This document shows positions 33,982 through 44,900 of a stretch of DNA of 64,000 nt, piece by piece. Numbering within the stretch: position 1 is the stretch's first letter; the number at the start of each line of letters is the position of its first letter. The DNA comes from Buxus sempervirens (Eukaryota; Streptophyta; Magnoliopsida; Buxales; Buxaceae): assembly GCA_947561395.2 (NCBI GenBank), contig OX387184.1, positions 44,444,766 to 44,508,765 on the forward strand, written 5' to 3'. The notes beneath the pieces were generated by a model. The model searched no databases and was not told where the DNA came from. It saw nothing but the letters and a program-made list of their open reading frames with translations. The position numbers and the translations under genes are program-made.

Positions 33982-34032
33982 TGGAATGCCATTTCCCTGA
34001 AGGTTCTAATGGGCCTCCGTCTTCAGGGGAAT
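33964..34032 (+). promoter_or_regulatory. Predicted -1 frameshift site, Fwd-1
   Basis: A9 run at 33964-33972 in frame as AAA AAA AAA, then CTC CAA TAG. The -1 frame is closed by TGA at 33951-33953 upstream and open downstream through all of pol. A 12-bp stem, 33991-34002 with 34021-34032, starts 18 nt after the run. This spacer is longer than the 5-9 nt typical of known sites. Confidence 0.55.
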
Positions 34033-37000
34033 TATGTTTAGAAGGCCCACAAAAAACCCAAAAAGATTTTTCTACTTTTTCTAGAAAATTTAATTTTTTC
34101 AAAAAGGTCCAAACCACTTATGAACCATATAATCAGACCGAATTGGACCAGGTTGAATATGACTTCGACCTTGAGCTCGACTTTGATCTCATGGGGGTCG
34201 AAGAAGAGACCGAGGTCGAAGAAGAAGACGTTCCAAAAGAAATTGAATACCAATTAGAACGTCATGAAAAGGGGGTCCAACCTAATATTGAGGAGACCAT
34301 ATCCATAAATCTTGGGACCGAAGAGGACCCAAAAATTTTGAAAATCGGGTCATGCTTGTCTGATGTGCAGAAAAATGAAATGTCACAGTTCTTGGCAGAT
34401 TACAAGGATGTGTTTGCTTGGTCGTATCAGGACATGCCGGGGTTGGACACTGACATGGTGGTGCACAAGTTGCCAATTTTGCCAGGGGTTAAGCCGATTA
34501 AGCAGAAGCTGAGAAGATTGAAGCCGGAATGGACCTTGAAGGTCAAGGACGAAGTGGTCAAACAATTCCAAGCTGGATTTTTGGCAGTCTCTACATACCC
34601 AGAGTGGCTCGCAAACATAGTGCCGGTACCAAAGAAGGACGGGAAGGTCCGAATGTGCGTGGATTATAGAGACTTGAATAGGGCAAGCCCAAAGGACGAT
34701 TTTCTGCTTCCACACATCGACATTCTGGTCGATAATACTGCGGTACATAGCCTGTTCTCTTTTATGGATGGGTTCTCGGGATATAATCAGATCAAGATGG
34801 CTAAGGAGGATCAAGAGAAAACAGCATTTATCACACCTTGGGGCACATTCCACTACACAGTCATGCCGTTTGGGCTTAAGAACGCTGGGGCAACATACCA
34901 GCGGGCCATGACTGCACTATTCCACGACATGATCCACAAGGAGATGGAGGTCTATGTGGACGATATGATTGCCAAATCCTGCAGAGAGGAGGACCACTTG
35001 ATCAATCTGAAGAAAGTGTTTGATCGGCTCAGGAAGTACAGTCTACGGCTTAACCCGGCTAAATGCGTCTTTGGGGCTACATCGGGGAAGTTACTTGGGT
35101 TTATAGTGAGCCGAAGAGGAATTGAAATTGACCCGGCTAAAGCCAAGGCCATAATTGAAATGCCAGCACCCAGAACCGAGAAGGAGGTCAGGGGCTTTCT
35201 TGGAAGGATTCAATACATAAGCCGGTTCATAGCACAGCTCACTGCTATCTGTGAACCAATTTTCAAACTTCTGAGGAAGGATAACCCAACGGTCTGGAAT
35301 GAGGATTGCCAGCAGGCATTTGACACAATAAAAAGGTATTTGCTGAACCCGCCTGTGCTAGTGCCACCAACTCCAGGAAGACCACTGATCCTATACTTGT
35401 CAGTGTTGGAAACATCGATGGGATGTGTCTTGGGGCAGCATGATGACACTGGTAGAAAAGAAAGGGCAATTTACTATCTGAGTAAAAAATTCACAGAATA
35501 TGAAGCTAAGTACTCATCATTGGAGAAGACTTGCTGTGCTCTAGTGTGGGCCACTCAGAGGCTAAGGCATTATTTCCTTAGTCACTGCATGCTATTGATA
35601 TCCCGGATGGACCCGCTGAAATATTTATTTGAGAAACCGGCACTAACTGGCAGAACGGCAAAGTGGCAACTACTACTGTCCGAGTTTGACCTCACATACA
35701 TCACCCAGAAGGCGATCAAGGGTCAAGCCATAGCTGATCACCTGGCTGCACATCCTCTGCCAGAATATCAACCCTTGAAGACCAACTTCCCAGATGAGGC
35801 AATTCTGTACACTGAAGAGGAGAACAGTGAGAGTTCCTGGCAGATGTTCTTCGATGGGGCCGCCAACATGAATGGGAACGGAATAGGGGCAGTCTTGGTT
35901 AAACCAGATGGTTCACACATCCCGATTGCAGTAAAGCTGAGATTCCAGTGCACCAATAACATAGCAGAATATGAGGCATGCATAATTGGACTGCAAGCAG
36001 CCATGGATCATGGAGTAGAGGAACTTGACGTATATGGGGATTCGAGTCTTATCATCTTCCAAACAACTGGTGAGTGGAAAACCAAGGATCACAAATTGAT
36101 CCCCTATCACCAGTATTTGGAAGAAATAAACACAAATTTCACTCGAATTTCCTTCAACTATATGCCAAGGGCCAAGAATCAGTTTGCAGATGCTCTAGCA
36201 ACCTTGGCTTCAATGGTCAACATACCAGAAGGAGTAGACATCAGACCACTGGAAATTGAGGTCCGAGATGAACCGGCTTACTGTCTCGTTCTAGAGGGAG
36301 CACAAGAAGAAGAAACACCATGGTTTCAAGATATCAAAAATTTCTTGAACAATCGGAGTCTGCCAGAAAATGCCACGGCTACTGAGAAGAGAACAATACA
36401 GAGATTGGCTGGTCAATTTCTACTAAGTGGTGGACATGTGTACAAAAGGTCACATAACGACATTTTGCTCAGATGTGTTGCCAAGGCCGAATCGGAAAGG
36501 CTGATTGAGACTGTACATGGAGGAGTCTGTGGGCCCCATATGAGAGGACACATGCTGGCAAAGAAGATCCTGAGGCGAGGATATTACTGGACAACCATGG
36601 AGCACGATTGCTGTATACATGTCAGGAGGTGCCATCAATGCCAAATCTATGCAGATAACAAGCATGCACCCCCAGGTGAGCTGCACAACATGACATCACC
36701 CTGGCCCTTCTCTATGTGGGGCATAGATGTCATTGGCATGATCTCCCCTAAGGCATCGAACGGGCACAGATTCATCTTGGTGGCAATTGATTATTTCACT
36801 AAGTGGGTGGAAGCAGCATCATATGCAAATATCACAAGCAACCATGTTATGAAGTTTTTGAAGCACAATATCATTTGTCGCTATGGACTGCCAAGTGCCA
36901 TAGTATCTGACAATGCTTCAAATATTAAGAACAAGGACATGAAGAAAATGTGTGAGCAGTTTCAGATCACCCACCATAAGTCAGCTCCGTACAGGCCAAA

Positions 37001-37568
37001 GATGAATGGGGCAGTAGAAGCAGCAAACAAAAACATAAAGAAAATCATTCAAAAGATGGTAGTGAGCTACAAAGATTGGCATGAAATGCTGCCACTTGCT
37101 CTGCATGCATACAGAACCTCGATCCGGACCTCAACTGGGGCAATCCCATACTCCCTAGTCTATGGGATGGAAGCAGTCTTGCCCGTGGAAGTAGAGATCC
37201 CATCACTCCGAGTGCTCATGGAAGCAAAACTAGAAGAAGCCGAATGGATCCAGTCGAGACATGATCAACTCAAGCTGATAGAAGAAAAGCGGTTGAAAGC
37301 GCTTTGCCATGGACAGTTGTACCAGAAGAGAATGGCCCGGGCTTACAATAAGAAAGTGAGGCCCAGAACTTTCCAAGAAGGAAACTTGGTGCCAAAGAAA
37401 ATTCTACCATTTTTGGAAGATCCTCGTGGTAAGTTCAAACCCAATTGGGAGGGCCCATATGTCGTCAAGAAAGTCCTATCAGGGGGTGCACTCATCTTAG
37501 CAGAAATGGATGGGTCAGATTTTCCTGAGCCCATTAACTCTGATGCGGTAAAAAGGTATTTTCCTTGA
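33981..37568 (+). CDS. pol: pol polyprotein (RT-RNaseH-aRNaseH-integrase), Fwd-1, fully open
   Basis: This frame has 1195 codons beginning at a GTG that overlaps the gag-pro stop. There is no suitable ATG, consistent with entry by -1 frameshifting rather than its own start. Reverse transcriptase: VPVPKKDGKVRMCVDYRDLN, the MPFGLKNAGATYQ block and YVDD (34953-34964). The first RNase H has lost its catalytic acid. The second RNase H keeps FFDGAA, AEYEA, YGDSS and FADALA. Integrase: HHCC zinc-binding domain and D-D-E core (GIDVIG, VSDNAS, GAVEAAN). The C-terminus lacks a chromodomain. It is the only intact pol in the window, yet its element lacks gag and the 5' LTR, so it could act only in trans. 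Confidence 0.9.
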   Translation: MECHFPEGSNGPPSSGELCLEGPQKTQKDFSTFSRKFNFFKKVQTTYEPYNQTELDQVEYDFDLELDFDLMGVEEETEVEEEDVPKEIEYQLERHEKGVQPNIEETISINLGTEEDPKILKIGSCLSDVQKNEMSQFLADYKDVFAWSYQDMPGLDTDMVVHKLPILPGVKPIKQKLRRLKPEWTLKVKDEVVKQFQAGFLAVSTYPEWLANIVPVPKKDGKVRMCVDYRDLNRASPKDDFLLPHIDILVDNTAVHSLFSFMDGFSGYNQIKMAKEDQEKTAFITPWGTFHYTVMPFGLKNAGATYQRAMTALFHDMIHKEMEVYVDDMIAKSCREEDHLINLKKVFDRLRKYSLRLNPAKCVFGATSGKLLGFIVSRRGIEIDPAKAKAIIEMPAPRTEKEVRGFLGRIQYISRFIAQLTAICEPIFKLLRKDNPTVWNEDCQQAFDTIKRYLLNPPVLVPPTPGRPLILYLSVLETSMGCVLGQHDDTGRKERAIYYLSKKFTEYEAKYSSLEKTCCALVWATQRLRHYFLSHCMLLISRMDPLKYLFEKPALTGRTAKWQLLLSEFDLTYITQKAIKGQAIADHLAAHPLPEYQPLKTNFPDEAILYTEEENSESSWQMFFDGAANMNGNGIGAVLVKPDGSHIPIAVKLRFQCTNNIAEYEACIIGLQAAMDHGVEELDVYGDSSLIIFQTTGEWKTKDHKLIPYHQYLEEINTNFTRISFNYMPRAKNQFADALATLASMVNIPEGVDIRPLEIEVRDEPAYCLVLEGAQEEETPWFQDIKNFLNNRSLPENATATEKRTIQRLAGQFLLSGGHVYKRSHNDILLRCVAKAESERLIETVHGGVCGPHMRGHMLAKKILRRGYYWTTMEHDCCIHVRRCHQCQIYADNKHAPPGELHNMTSPWPFSMWGIDVIGMISPKASNGHRFILVAIDYFTKWVEAASYANITSNHVMKFLKHNIICRYGLPSAIVSDNASNIKNKDMKKMCEQFQITHHKSAPYRPKMNGAVEAANKNIKKIIQKMVVSYKDWHEMLPLALHAYRTSIRTSTGAIPYSLVYGMEAVLPVEVEIPSLRVLMEAKLEEAEWIQSRHDQLKLIEEKRLKALCHGQLYQKRMARAYNKKVRPRTFQEGNLVPKKILPFLEDPRGKFKPNWEGPYVVKKVLSGGALILAEMDGSDFPEPINSDAVKRYFP

Positions 37569-38503
37569 GTGAATATTTCTAGGAAATGATCCGAGGCCAT
37601 TTTTCTTTATTTCCTTCAAAAATTTTAATCCCTAGTCTAGCCAAGTTGAGCCGGTTCGTTTCTTTGATCAACCTAAACCGGATTTACAGTCAAATTGGGG
37701 CAAAATCAATTGGGGCAAAAGTGAGGAAAGAAAAAGAAAAAGAGAGGAAAAGCAATGGAAATGGCAAATGAAAGCCAAGTGTGAGAAAAATGCAAAAAAT
37801 GCAACTTGGGGAAAAAGGGTTAAATTCATCATGACTGTAAAGCCGGTTGACCTATTTCTACACTTGGAAATTTTTTGGGCCTTTAATACCCTTTCTTTCA
37901 TAAACTGAGCCTAGCCTTTATTTCGTCCTATTTTTAAGCCCTCGGTGATCTTAGCTTGTTCATTTAAATATCAGAGTAAGATGGGTGATGACGGAATTCA
38001 GAAGCCGGCCCTAGTGAAAACCGTAACTGGCGCTAGGGGCAATATTGGCAAAAAGGCAAAAAGAAAAAAAAATGAAAAAAAATCAGAGGTTGAGTTGATC
38101 ATGGAAATCTGAGATTGAAGAACAGTTGGCATGAGCAGAATGGGGCAGTTTTGGCAGTTGGGGATGACTCTAAAGGTCCTAAGATGGACGGTTCTGATCC
38201 CTCAGTATTTTGTGGACTACCCTTTTCATTATTTAACCTGGTTCTAATTCCTTTAATTATAGGTGATTAAGTGCATGGACCAAATTTCAAAAAAATACAA
38301 AAAAAAATACAAAAAAAGCAAAAATATATATTTTTGGCCAGTGATGAGAAATCAAATACTTTTCATAAAACCTTTGTTTTTACAAGCATCTGAGCATTCT
38401 GAGGCCAATAATATAAAAACTTTATTTTGAATTAAATCCTTTGTATTTCCACTATTGGAGTTCAATTTTGTACAAAGGTATGAAAAATGTGTAGGAAATA
38501 AAG
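37569..38503. other. Noncoding spacer between pol and aORF, Fwd-1
   Basis: Same as 7331-8267 in reverse orientation; no gene. It contains A-rich runs at 38065-38085 and 38290-38330. Confidence 0.6.
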
Positions 38504-39382
38504 CTAGTCTCCTAGCCGATCCTCAAGCTCCCGAATCCGAGCTGCCTGAGCTGCAATGACTCCTGAAGCCCCCTCTGCAGCGGGATCACTCAAGAAGGAA
38601 ATGACCTCATCTGAAAGGGCCTGCCTGATCCGCATACTCCTAAGGCTGGCCAAAGTATCCTGGTACTTCTGCCGGATCATACGGACCTCGAAGCGACGGG
38701 CCTGCCTCTGCTCCTCCAGCTTCTCTTCCACGGCAATACGGCGTGAGATCTGCTCTTCAAGCTGCCTCTCCAGATAAGCACCCTGTATCCTGAGCTCCTG
38801 GGCCTCCCGTACCCATATCTATTGAAGCCGCTTATGAGAAGCCCGCTCAGACTCTAGAATGTCCTCATAGCTGGGAGCCAAGACTACAGGAGGATCTTCG
38901 GGTACCGGGGCCTGAGTCTGTATCTGTTCCTTGATCCAGAAGAGATAATCCTTCACATGGGCTTCTGAGAAGACTGGACCATGCATGAAGCGGACATAGG
39001 ACCACTCCTTCATCAACCAGGCATTCAGCTTCATAGAAAGGGGCCCAAGACGATCCTCATATCCACATGGGATGATAATCCCCTGGGTCGCACGGAACTG
39101 ACGAAGGACCCGCAGAGGAAGATACAGCACTGCATGCTTCAGGCCCGCTAGGATCAGAAAGTTGCGGTCACGGAAGCTAATCACTGTCGCTGCATTGGGC
39201 TGATAAGTGCCAGGCCATCTCACCTGGTCCTCCTGAAGTGAGCCCAAGAAAGTGAACTAGCCCTGTTTGCCCCCTGGAATATCGGGGCACCCCCTGTTGC
39301 TCATCAAGAAGGGGACTTTTAGACTCGGGAAGAAGTGTCGATTGATCTCTTCAATCTGGCTCAAATGATCAAGTAGCCAAAG
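38504..39382 (-). pseudogene. Antisense ORF copy 2, broken by two nonsense codons
   Basis: Homologous to 6452-7330. TGG to TAG at about 39256-39258 and CAGCAG to CAATAG at about 38817-38822 split it into frames of 142 and 75 codons. The splice acceptor TTTGCAG is kept, but the donor GT is changed to GA (AATAGAAAGAATT instead of AATAGTAAGAATT). Confidence 0.8.
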
Positions 39383-39911
39383 CTGCAAAGGAAGAGAGAT
39401 ATGTCAGCACATTGTTAAAAAAAAAAAAAAAAAAAAAAAAGAAAGAAAAAAAAAGAGAAAAGAAAAGAAAAAAAAGAAGAAAAAAAAGAAAAGAAAAGAA
39501 AAGCAAACTTGTGCTATAATTCTTTCTATTTTCTCAAAATCCTATTTTTGTCTTGAAATCCACCTCACAGCCACGAGAGCTCTGTGGAATTCGGGACAAC
39601 TTTGGGAAATGTGCCTGGTCAAAAGGATGATATCCACTCAATTTTCAACTTGGTTTGATAAAAAATCAGTTTTTCAAAAACCCTATTTTTGGGCTTAAAA
39701 TCCACTTCACAGCCACAAAGGACTCGGTGGAATTTAAGAACTCTTGGAGAGATGCCCCCTTAAAGTGAGGGCTTTTTGGCAAATCTCCACTCAAAAATGG
39801 TTTTCTACAGAAATTGAATTGAACCGAGCAAATCATGCTCAAGGGAATGCAATTTGGGCTTGTCTACTCTTTGCAGCTCACTGCTTCGCAGCTCCCACAA
39901 AGAGGGGCAGT
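39383..39911. other. Region between aORF copy 2 and the LTR, with PPT at its end
   Basis: Contains a long A/purine run (39419-39503), the decayed intron equivalent, and the conserved ~400-bp segment upstream of the PPT. No gene is visible on the plus strand. Confidence 0.55.
39899..39907 (+). promoter_or_regulatory. Polypurine tract of Fwd-1
   Basis: AAAGAGGGG followed by CAGT and the LTR start TGTAGACACC at 39912. Confidence 0.85.
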
Positions 39912-40001
39912 TGTAGACACCCCAAATTGCACAAACAATCATCAAAAATCATTATCTCCTGGAAAGCCAGCACAGAATTTGAAGAAAATAAATTTTTGCC
40001 A

Positions 40002-40143
40002 GTATCCGGATACTCAATCCGGATACAAGTGCTCCTCCCCGTATCCGGATACTCATACCGGATACGTGTGGGCCTTAGCGTATCCGGTACCATGTACCGG
40101 ATACCTTAAGGCCCTTTGTTATCCGGTCTGATATACCGGATAC
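40002..40143. repeat. 39-bp-period palindrome array, middle LTR
   Basis: Units start at 40002, 40041, 40080 and 40119, exactly 39 bp apart, 25 bp each. In the LTR at 54750 the first unit is collapsed by a 13-bp deletion between CCGGATA direct repeats. The other three keep the 39-bp phase (54866, 54905, 54944). Confidence 0.92.
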
Positions 40144-40299
40144 CTTAAGTTTGCTCAAAATTAGGGTTTTCCGAGAGCTTTTCACTTTTACCATCATGTC
40201 CCTCATTAAATGAGGGGAAATCGCGGAAATAACCTTAGGGTTTAGGTTGGAGTGGTTCTAGACATTAAGTTGTGTCTACCAATGACCTTAGCCCTTGCC

Positions 40300-40308
40300 T
40301 ATAAATAG
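40300..40308 (+). promoter_or_regulatory. TATA box of the middle LTR
   Basis: TATAAATAG, 157 nt after the palindrome array. It would place the transcript start at roughly 40325-40340. The same box in the last LTR is at 55125-55133. Confidence 0.78.
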
Positions 40309-40327
40309 GAGCCTCCTCCTTGAGCAA

Positions 40328-40414
40328 ATGGCACACAACTCTTGTTTTGAATTCTCGCAAAGAAGAACTCCAAGAGAAGAAGAAAACCGCTGTGGAATCG
40401 CCTCCAGCACTCAG
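40328..40414 (+). CDS. Predicted gag exon 1 in the LTR (29 codons), Fwd-2
   Basis: ATG at 40328-40330, then 29 open codons up to the donor CACTCAG|GTAAGC. It ends in phase 0 and would join the gag frame at 45039. It is conserved in every complete LTR, with one Glu/Gly change in subtype B. The ATG is very close to the expected transcript start, so whether it is translated is uncertain. Confidence 0.35.
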
Positions 40415-42190
40415 GTAAGCCTCAACTTTTCTTTTTATTTTCTGTCTTTACATTCCTAGATCTAGATCTCTTTTTCTACCTTTCTGTAGTGTAAAGCCTT
40501 GTTTGTATGTGTGGAAATCCTTCCCCGGCTCAAAGTATCTCAAGACTCCCCTAGCCGTAAAACGTGAAGGCGGATCTAGGAGAAACGAGACTGGGGATTG
40601 ACCCTAGTGCTAGAACCTATGTAGCATAAGGCCTTTTTGATTGATTGTAAACCGTTCCATATTCAAAGTACCCTTGATTATCTTAAAGAGAACAGAGGGA
40701 AACGATAATGGAACGGAACCCTAGGCTATGCTAGAACCTATTTTGTTGAATCTATATGCATATGTATGGATCTTGCTTGGTTTTTTTCACTTTTGCACAC
40801 ATATCACTATTTTGGCGGGATAGGCTCATATTTGGGGTTTGTTGCATTTATTGTGATAAAACTCAAATAAATGGCCTCAATCAATTCTGGAATGCCTTTT
40901 GGATGATTTTAAAGTATTTGTGTTCATCTTACACAAATTTCATTTTTTTATCAATTTTCGGATTTGGTTTTACTCAAAAATGGCTTAGCTTGACAGCACC
41001 TGTACCCTTACTTCGGACGTCCGTAACTTCATCATCCGGATGAATTTTGGGGCGATTCCAAAACCATGGGAAAGGTGAGGCTGTCTAGTTTATGTCCACC
41101 AAATTTCATGAATTTCTATCTAGCCGATTTTTGACACCTCTCTGTCGAAGTTGAGTGGACAGTTCAGGTCCAAGTACAGAACTTGTCACTTCGACGGACC
41201 GCCATGTGTTCGATTTAAGTCCGATTCGAGTGATTTTTATTTCTGAGTACTCCTTTTTGAGTCTATTTTCAAATCCAGTTAGTTTCATAATTTTTGGATT
41301 CCATTTGAATTATTGGTAGCCGATTTACTCAGAACTGCTCATTTGCATTTTTCTGGGTAAATCTGTGATCTTCGCGGCCTGTTCGGGAGACCACCCAAGG
41401 CACATCCGAAGGGATTTTTGTATGAGACTAGTTTCTATGGAAAGATGGCCATACAGACTTCAATCACACCAAATTTCGTGGATTTCTATGTAGTGGATTT
41501 TTCTAGACAATTTTCCAAAGTTGCCCACTTATCACTTTTAAAAAGCCCCAACAGCAACTTCAAAGGAGCATAACTCCTAGGATTTTTATCGGATTAACTT
41601 GAGATTTTGCATGAGCTCCTTATTTATCATAATCTTTTAAATAGAGTTGGGTTGAATCAATTCAGAATTGGATTTGAAGGAGTTCAAGGCAAATGGCATA
41701 CTTTTTACCGAATTTTCCGGACTTGATTCAACTTGGTTTTTGAGCAACTTGTGCTTTGATTTCCATCTTTTGAGATATTTCAGAAATGATATTGACATAA
41801 GAGAGGATCTAAAATCCATTTAGATCTTCATGTGAATATATCATACACTTGTTCCTTTTTCAAGGCTTTTTCATGATTTTTAGCAAGCTTTCTTACTTTG
41901 TTTTTGCATGAATATACACTTGGCAACCACTTCGTGTGGATGAATGGGGGTGCCTAACACCTTCCCCCGTTCATAATCTAATCCCCTTACCCATCTCTGG
42001 ATTTGATTTTCAAGTAGGATTATTTTTATCCTAGAATTTGTCTTTTGGCTATTTTTGCCTACTTTTGAACTCTTTGGTGTCCATTCTCACCCCAAAATCA
42101 TGAATGGTGGCGACTCTCCCAATTTCTGCGTCGATCCCCGTGTGTTGACGGAGGGACGATCACTCCGGTGATTTTCCCATGTCTCACAAC

Positions 42191-42208
42191 TGGCGACTCC
42201 ACTGGGGA
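42191..42208 (+). promoter_or_regulatory. Primer binding site of Fwd-2
   Basis: TGGCGACTCCACTGGGGA, two bases after the LTR end. It differs at two positions from the minus-strand elements (TGGCGACTCTGCTGGGGA). Confidence 0.75.
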
Positions 42209-44022
42209 TCTGTGGATTTAAGCCATTTTGTGTATATTCATGCTTTTTCATCACTTTTGAATGCTTGCTATTTTGTTTACTTTATTGGTGTATATTGGTG
42301 TATTCTAAATCTGATTGGGATACTTTTAAATTTTACATTGATGAAGGCATGTGTGTATGCTTGGATATGCTAAGGATCATGTTTAGGGCCTTACTTTGTT
42401 GTGCATGCCTACTTGTTTTTTGTTTGCCTTGGGTTAGGAGGTTCTTAGTGCTATTATTTGAGCATGAAAACATTGAGCAAAAATCGGTAAATTCAGTAGC
42501 CATCATAGGGGTTTTCAAGCATGTTTTTACCATCAAAACTCTCCTTATACCATGTCAAGTAGTTGGTAAATGTTTGGGCATTAATTTGGGGTATAAATGA
42601 TGCACTTTTGAGCATGAGAAATCTGAAAATTTTAGTGCATATTTCTGGAAATTTTAAGCATGTTTTACCTCATTGAAACACTTTGGTATCATGTCAAGTA
42701 GTGCTAAAATTTTAGGCTCCAATTTGGGGTCGAAATGGTATACTTTGAGCATGAAATCTGGGATTTTAGGGAATGCTTTTGAGTTTCAAGCATGCTTACA
42801 TGATTTAATTATTGTTTGTACAAATAACATGTTTTGTATAACACTTTTTGGGCATGTAATATTTTTTGTGCATATTTAGTTGTTTTGGTGCTTGCTTGCT
42901 TGTATTTAGCTTCATTATCTTTGTCATTCGTACCTTGGCTTGAAATTGAATGCATGGCTACGAAAAAGAGTGGCAGGGGCTGGGACGTTGTGAATGTTAC
43001 CACAATTTAAAATTGCACTTGAGCACTTGAAACAATTTGCACAGCCTACCCTTTACCTATTAGGAAGTTGAACCATGAATGTGTGTAGCTTGGCGCACCG
43101 AGGTCGTGACTTCGGAAAGCGAAAGTGAAAACATTTAACTTAGAGTTTGGGTCAATGATGTGATGACAATGGGATCTGTGATTCGATTCCGGGCATCACT
43201 AGACTTGAGTTCTAAGTTGCCAATTAAGCCAAAACCCAAAAAAACATACGCTTGAAGGTGGAGAAACACGTTTTCAGCTAAAAGCACACAATTGCGTTTG
43301 GGGAATTGGGTGTAAATGTGGGAAGGCCGTTTGCAGGTTTTACAGGCCAAGGTATAATGTGAATACCATATTAAATGAAGGTAATACAAGGTGGCAAGGT
43401 AAAACCATGTTCTTTTCATGAATTTGGGGATTTTGCAAATATAATGTCCAAGCCCAATTTGGGGCAAGTTTTGAAGGTCAAATTAAGGTGAACATCAATT
43501 GGGAATAAAAAAAAAAAACTAATCTGGTGAAAAAATGAGTCAAAAAGGGCCATTTCGGTAATAACCGGTAACTCAGGCCGGTTAATAACAGCTCTAATCA
43601 TATCCGGTATATATTTCCGGATACAAAGGCATATGCATATATCCGGTTATGATGACCGGATACAATAAGGCATATTCTTATCCGGAATAGTATACCGGAT
43701 ACATTCAAAAAATGCACAAATTGGCTTTTCAGCCCAAATTTTCAAAATAAAATGCCTAAAACACTGTGGATAATCCTTAGGCACCCCGAAAAGAACATAA
43801 GAAATTTTCCCAAAAATACAAAATCAAAGAAAAAAAAACAAAAAAGAATAAAATAAAATATTCTTTCAGGATTTAACCTAAGTTTGAAAATGAAAGAGGA
43901 AACCAAGGTGTCATATTTTTTGACACCAACTCAACTCAAACATATGTCAATCCAGCTTTAGAACTTGAAAATCTTCTAAAATGCAACAGATTTCAAATAA
44001 CAAAAAAAAAATGATGAAAACC
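42209..44022 (+). other. Leader of Fwd-2 between PBS and minisatellite
   Basis: Nearly identical to the A-rev leader (16836-18635). The open frame 42265-42600 has no recognisable domain. The palindrome array is at 43561-43702. Confidence 0.6.
43561..43702. repeat. 39-bp-period palindrome array in the leader of Fwd-2
   Basis: Units start at 43561, 43600, 43639 and 43678, exactly 39 bp apart. The first is an AACCGG...CCGGTT unit and the others are ATCCGG...CCGGAT. Confidence 0.9.
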
Positions 44023-44900
44023 TTGGTTGGTTATTTTTATCAATCAAATCAAAAAAAGTGGGACACTTGGAAGCCCTAGAATATTCCATGAAAACCTTGG
44101 TTGGTTATTTTTATCAATCAAATCAAAAAAATAAATAAAAACCTTGGTTGGTTATTTTTATCAATCAAATCAAAAAAATTGGGACCCTTGGAAGCCCTAG
44201 AATATTCCATGAAAACCTTGGTTGGTTATTTTTATCAATCAAATCAAAAAAAAAAAAATGAAAACCTTTGGTTGGTTATTTTTATCAATCAAATCAAAAC
44301 ATTTGTGGGATACTTGGATAGAGTAGTCCAAGACACCTTTGGTTGGTTATTTTTATCAATCAAATCAAAACATTTGTGGGATACTTGGAAGCCCTAGAAT
44401 ATTCCAAGACACCTTTGGTTGGTTATTTTTATCAATCAAATCAAAACATTTGTGGGATACTTGGAAGCCCTAGAATATTCCAAGACACCTTTGGTTGGTT
44501 ATTTTTATCAATCAAATCAAAACATTTGTGGGATACTTGGATAGAGTAGTCGAAGACACCTTTGGTTGGTTATTTTTATCAATCAAATCAAAACATTTGT
44601 GGGATACTTGGATAGAGTAGTCCAAGACACCTTTGGTTGGTTATTTTTATCAATCAAATCAAAACATTTGTGGGATACTTGGATAGAGTAGTCCAAGACA
44701 CCTTTGGTTGGTTATTTTTATCAATCAAATCAAAAAAAATGAAAACCTTGGTTGGTTATTTTTATCAATCAAATCAAAAAAAAATTGGGACCCTTGGAAG
44801 CCCTAGAATATTCCATGAAAACCTTGGTTGGTTATTTTTATCAATCAAATCAAAAAAAAAAAAAATTGGGACCCTTGGAAGCCCTAGAATATTCCAACTC
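44023..44900 (+). repeat. 71/76-bp leader minisatellite, Fwd-2
   Basis: About 13 units (GGTTGGTTATTTTTATCAATC core), fewer than in A-rev and B-rev. It ends in an A-rich run at 44901-44936. Confidence 0.9.

Larger units (their letters stand above)
32580..42188 (+). mobile_element. Fwd-1: 5'-truncated plus-strand Tat element with 3' LTR
   Basis: Begins within gag-pro (no 5' LTR, PBS, leader or gag core) and continues through protease, G-patch, pol, spacer, broken antisense ORF, PPT (39899-39907) and the LTR 39912-42188. That LTR also serves as 5' LTR of the next element. The 3' half is almost identical to 47394-54749, so the two are a recent tandem duplication. Confidence 0.85.
39912..42188 (+). 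mobile_element. Middle LTR shared by Fwd-1 and Fwd-2
   Basis: 2277 bp, TGTAGACACC to TCTCACA, with PPT on the left and PBS on the right. Compared with 54750-57012 it differs by a 13-bp segment in the first hairpin unit and scattered single bases, for example 41374 CTTCGCGG against 56198 CTTCGGGG. The two are therefore close in age. Confidence 0.9.
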
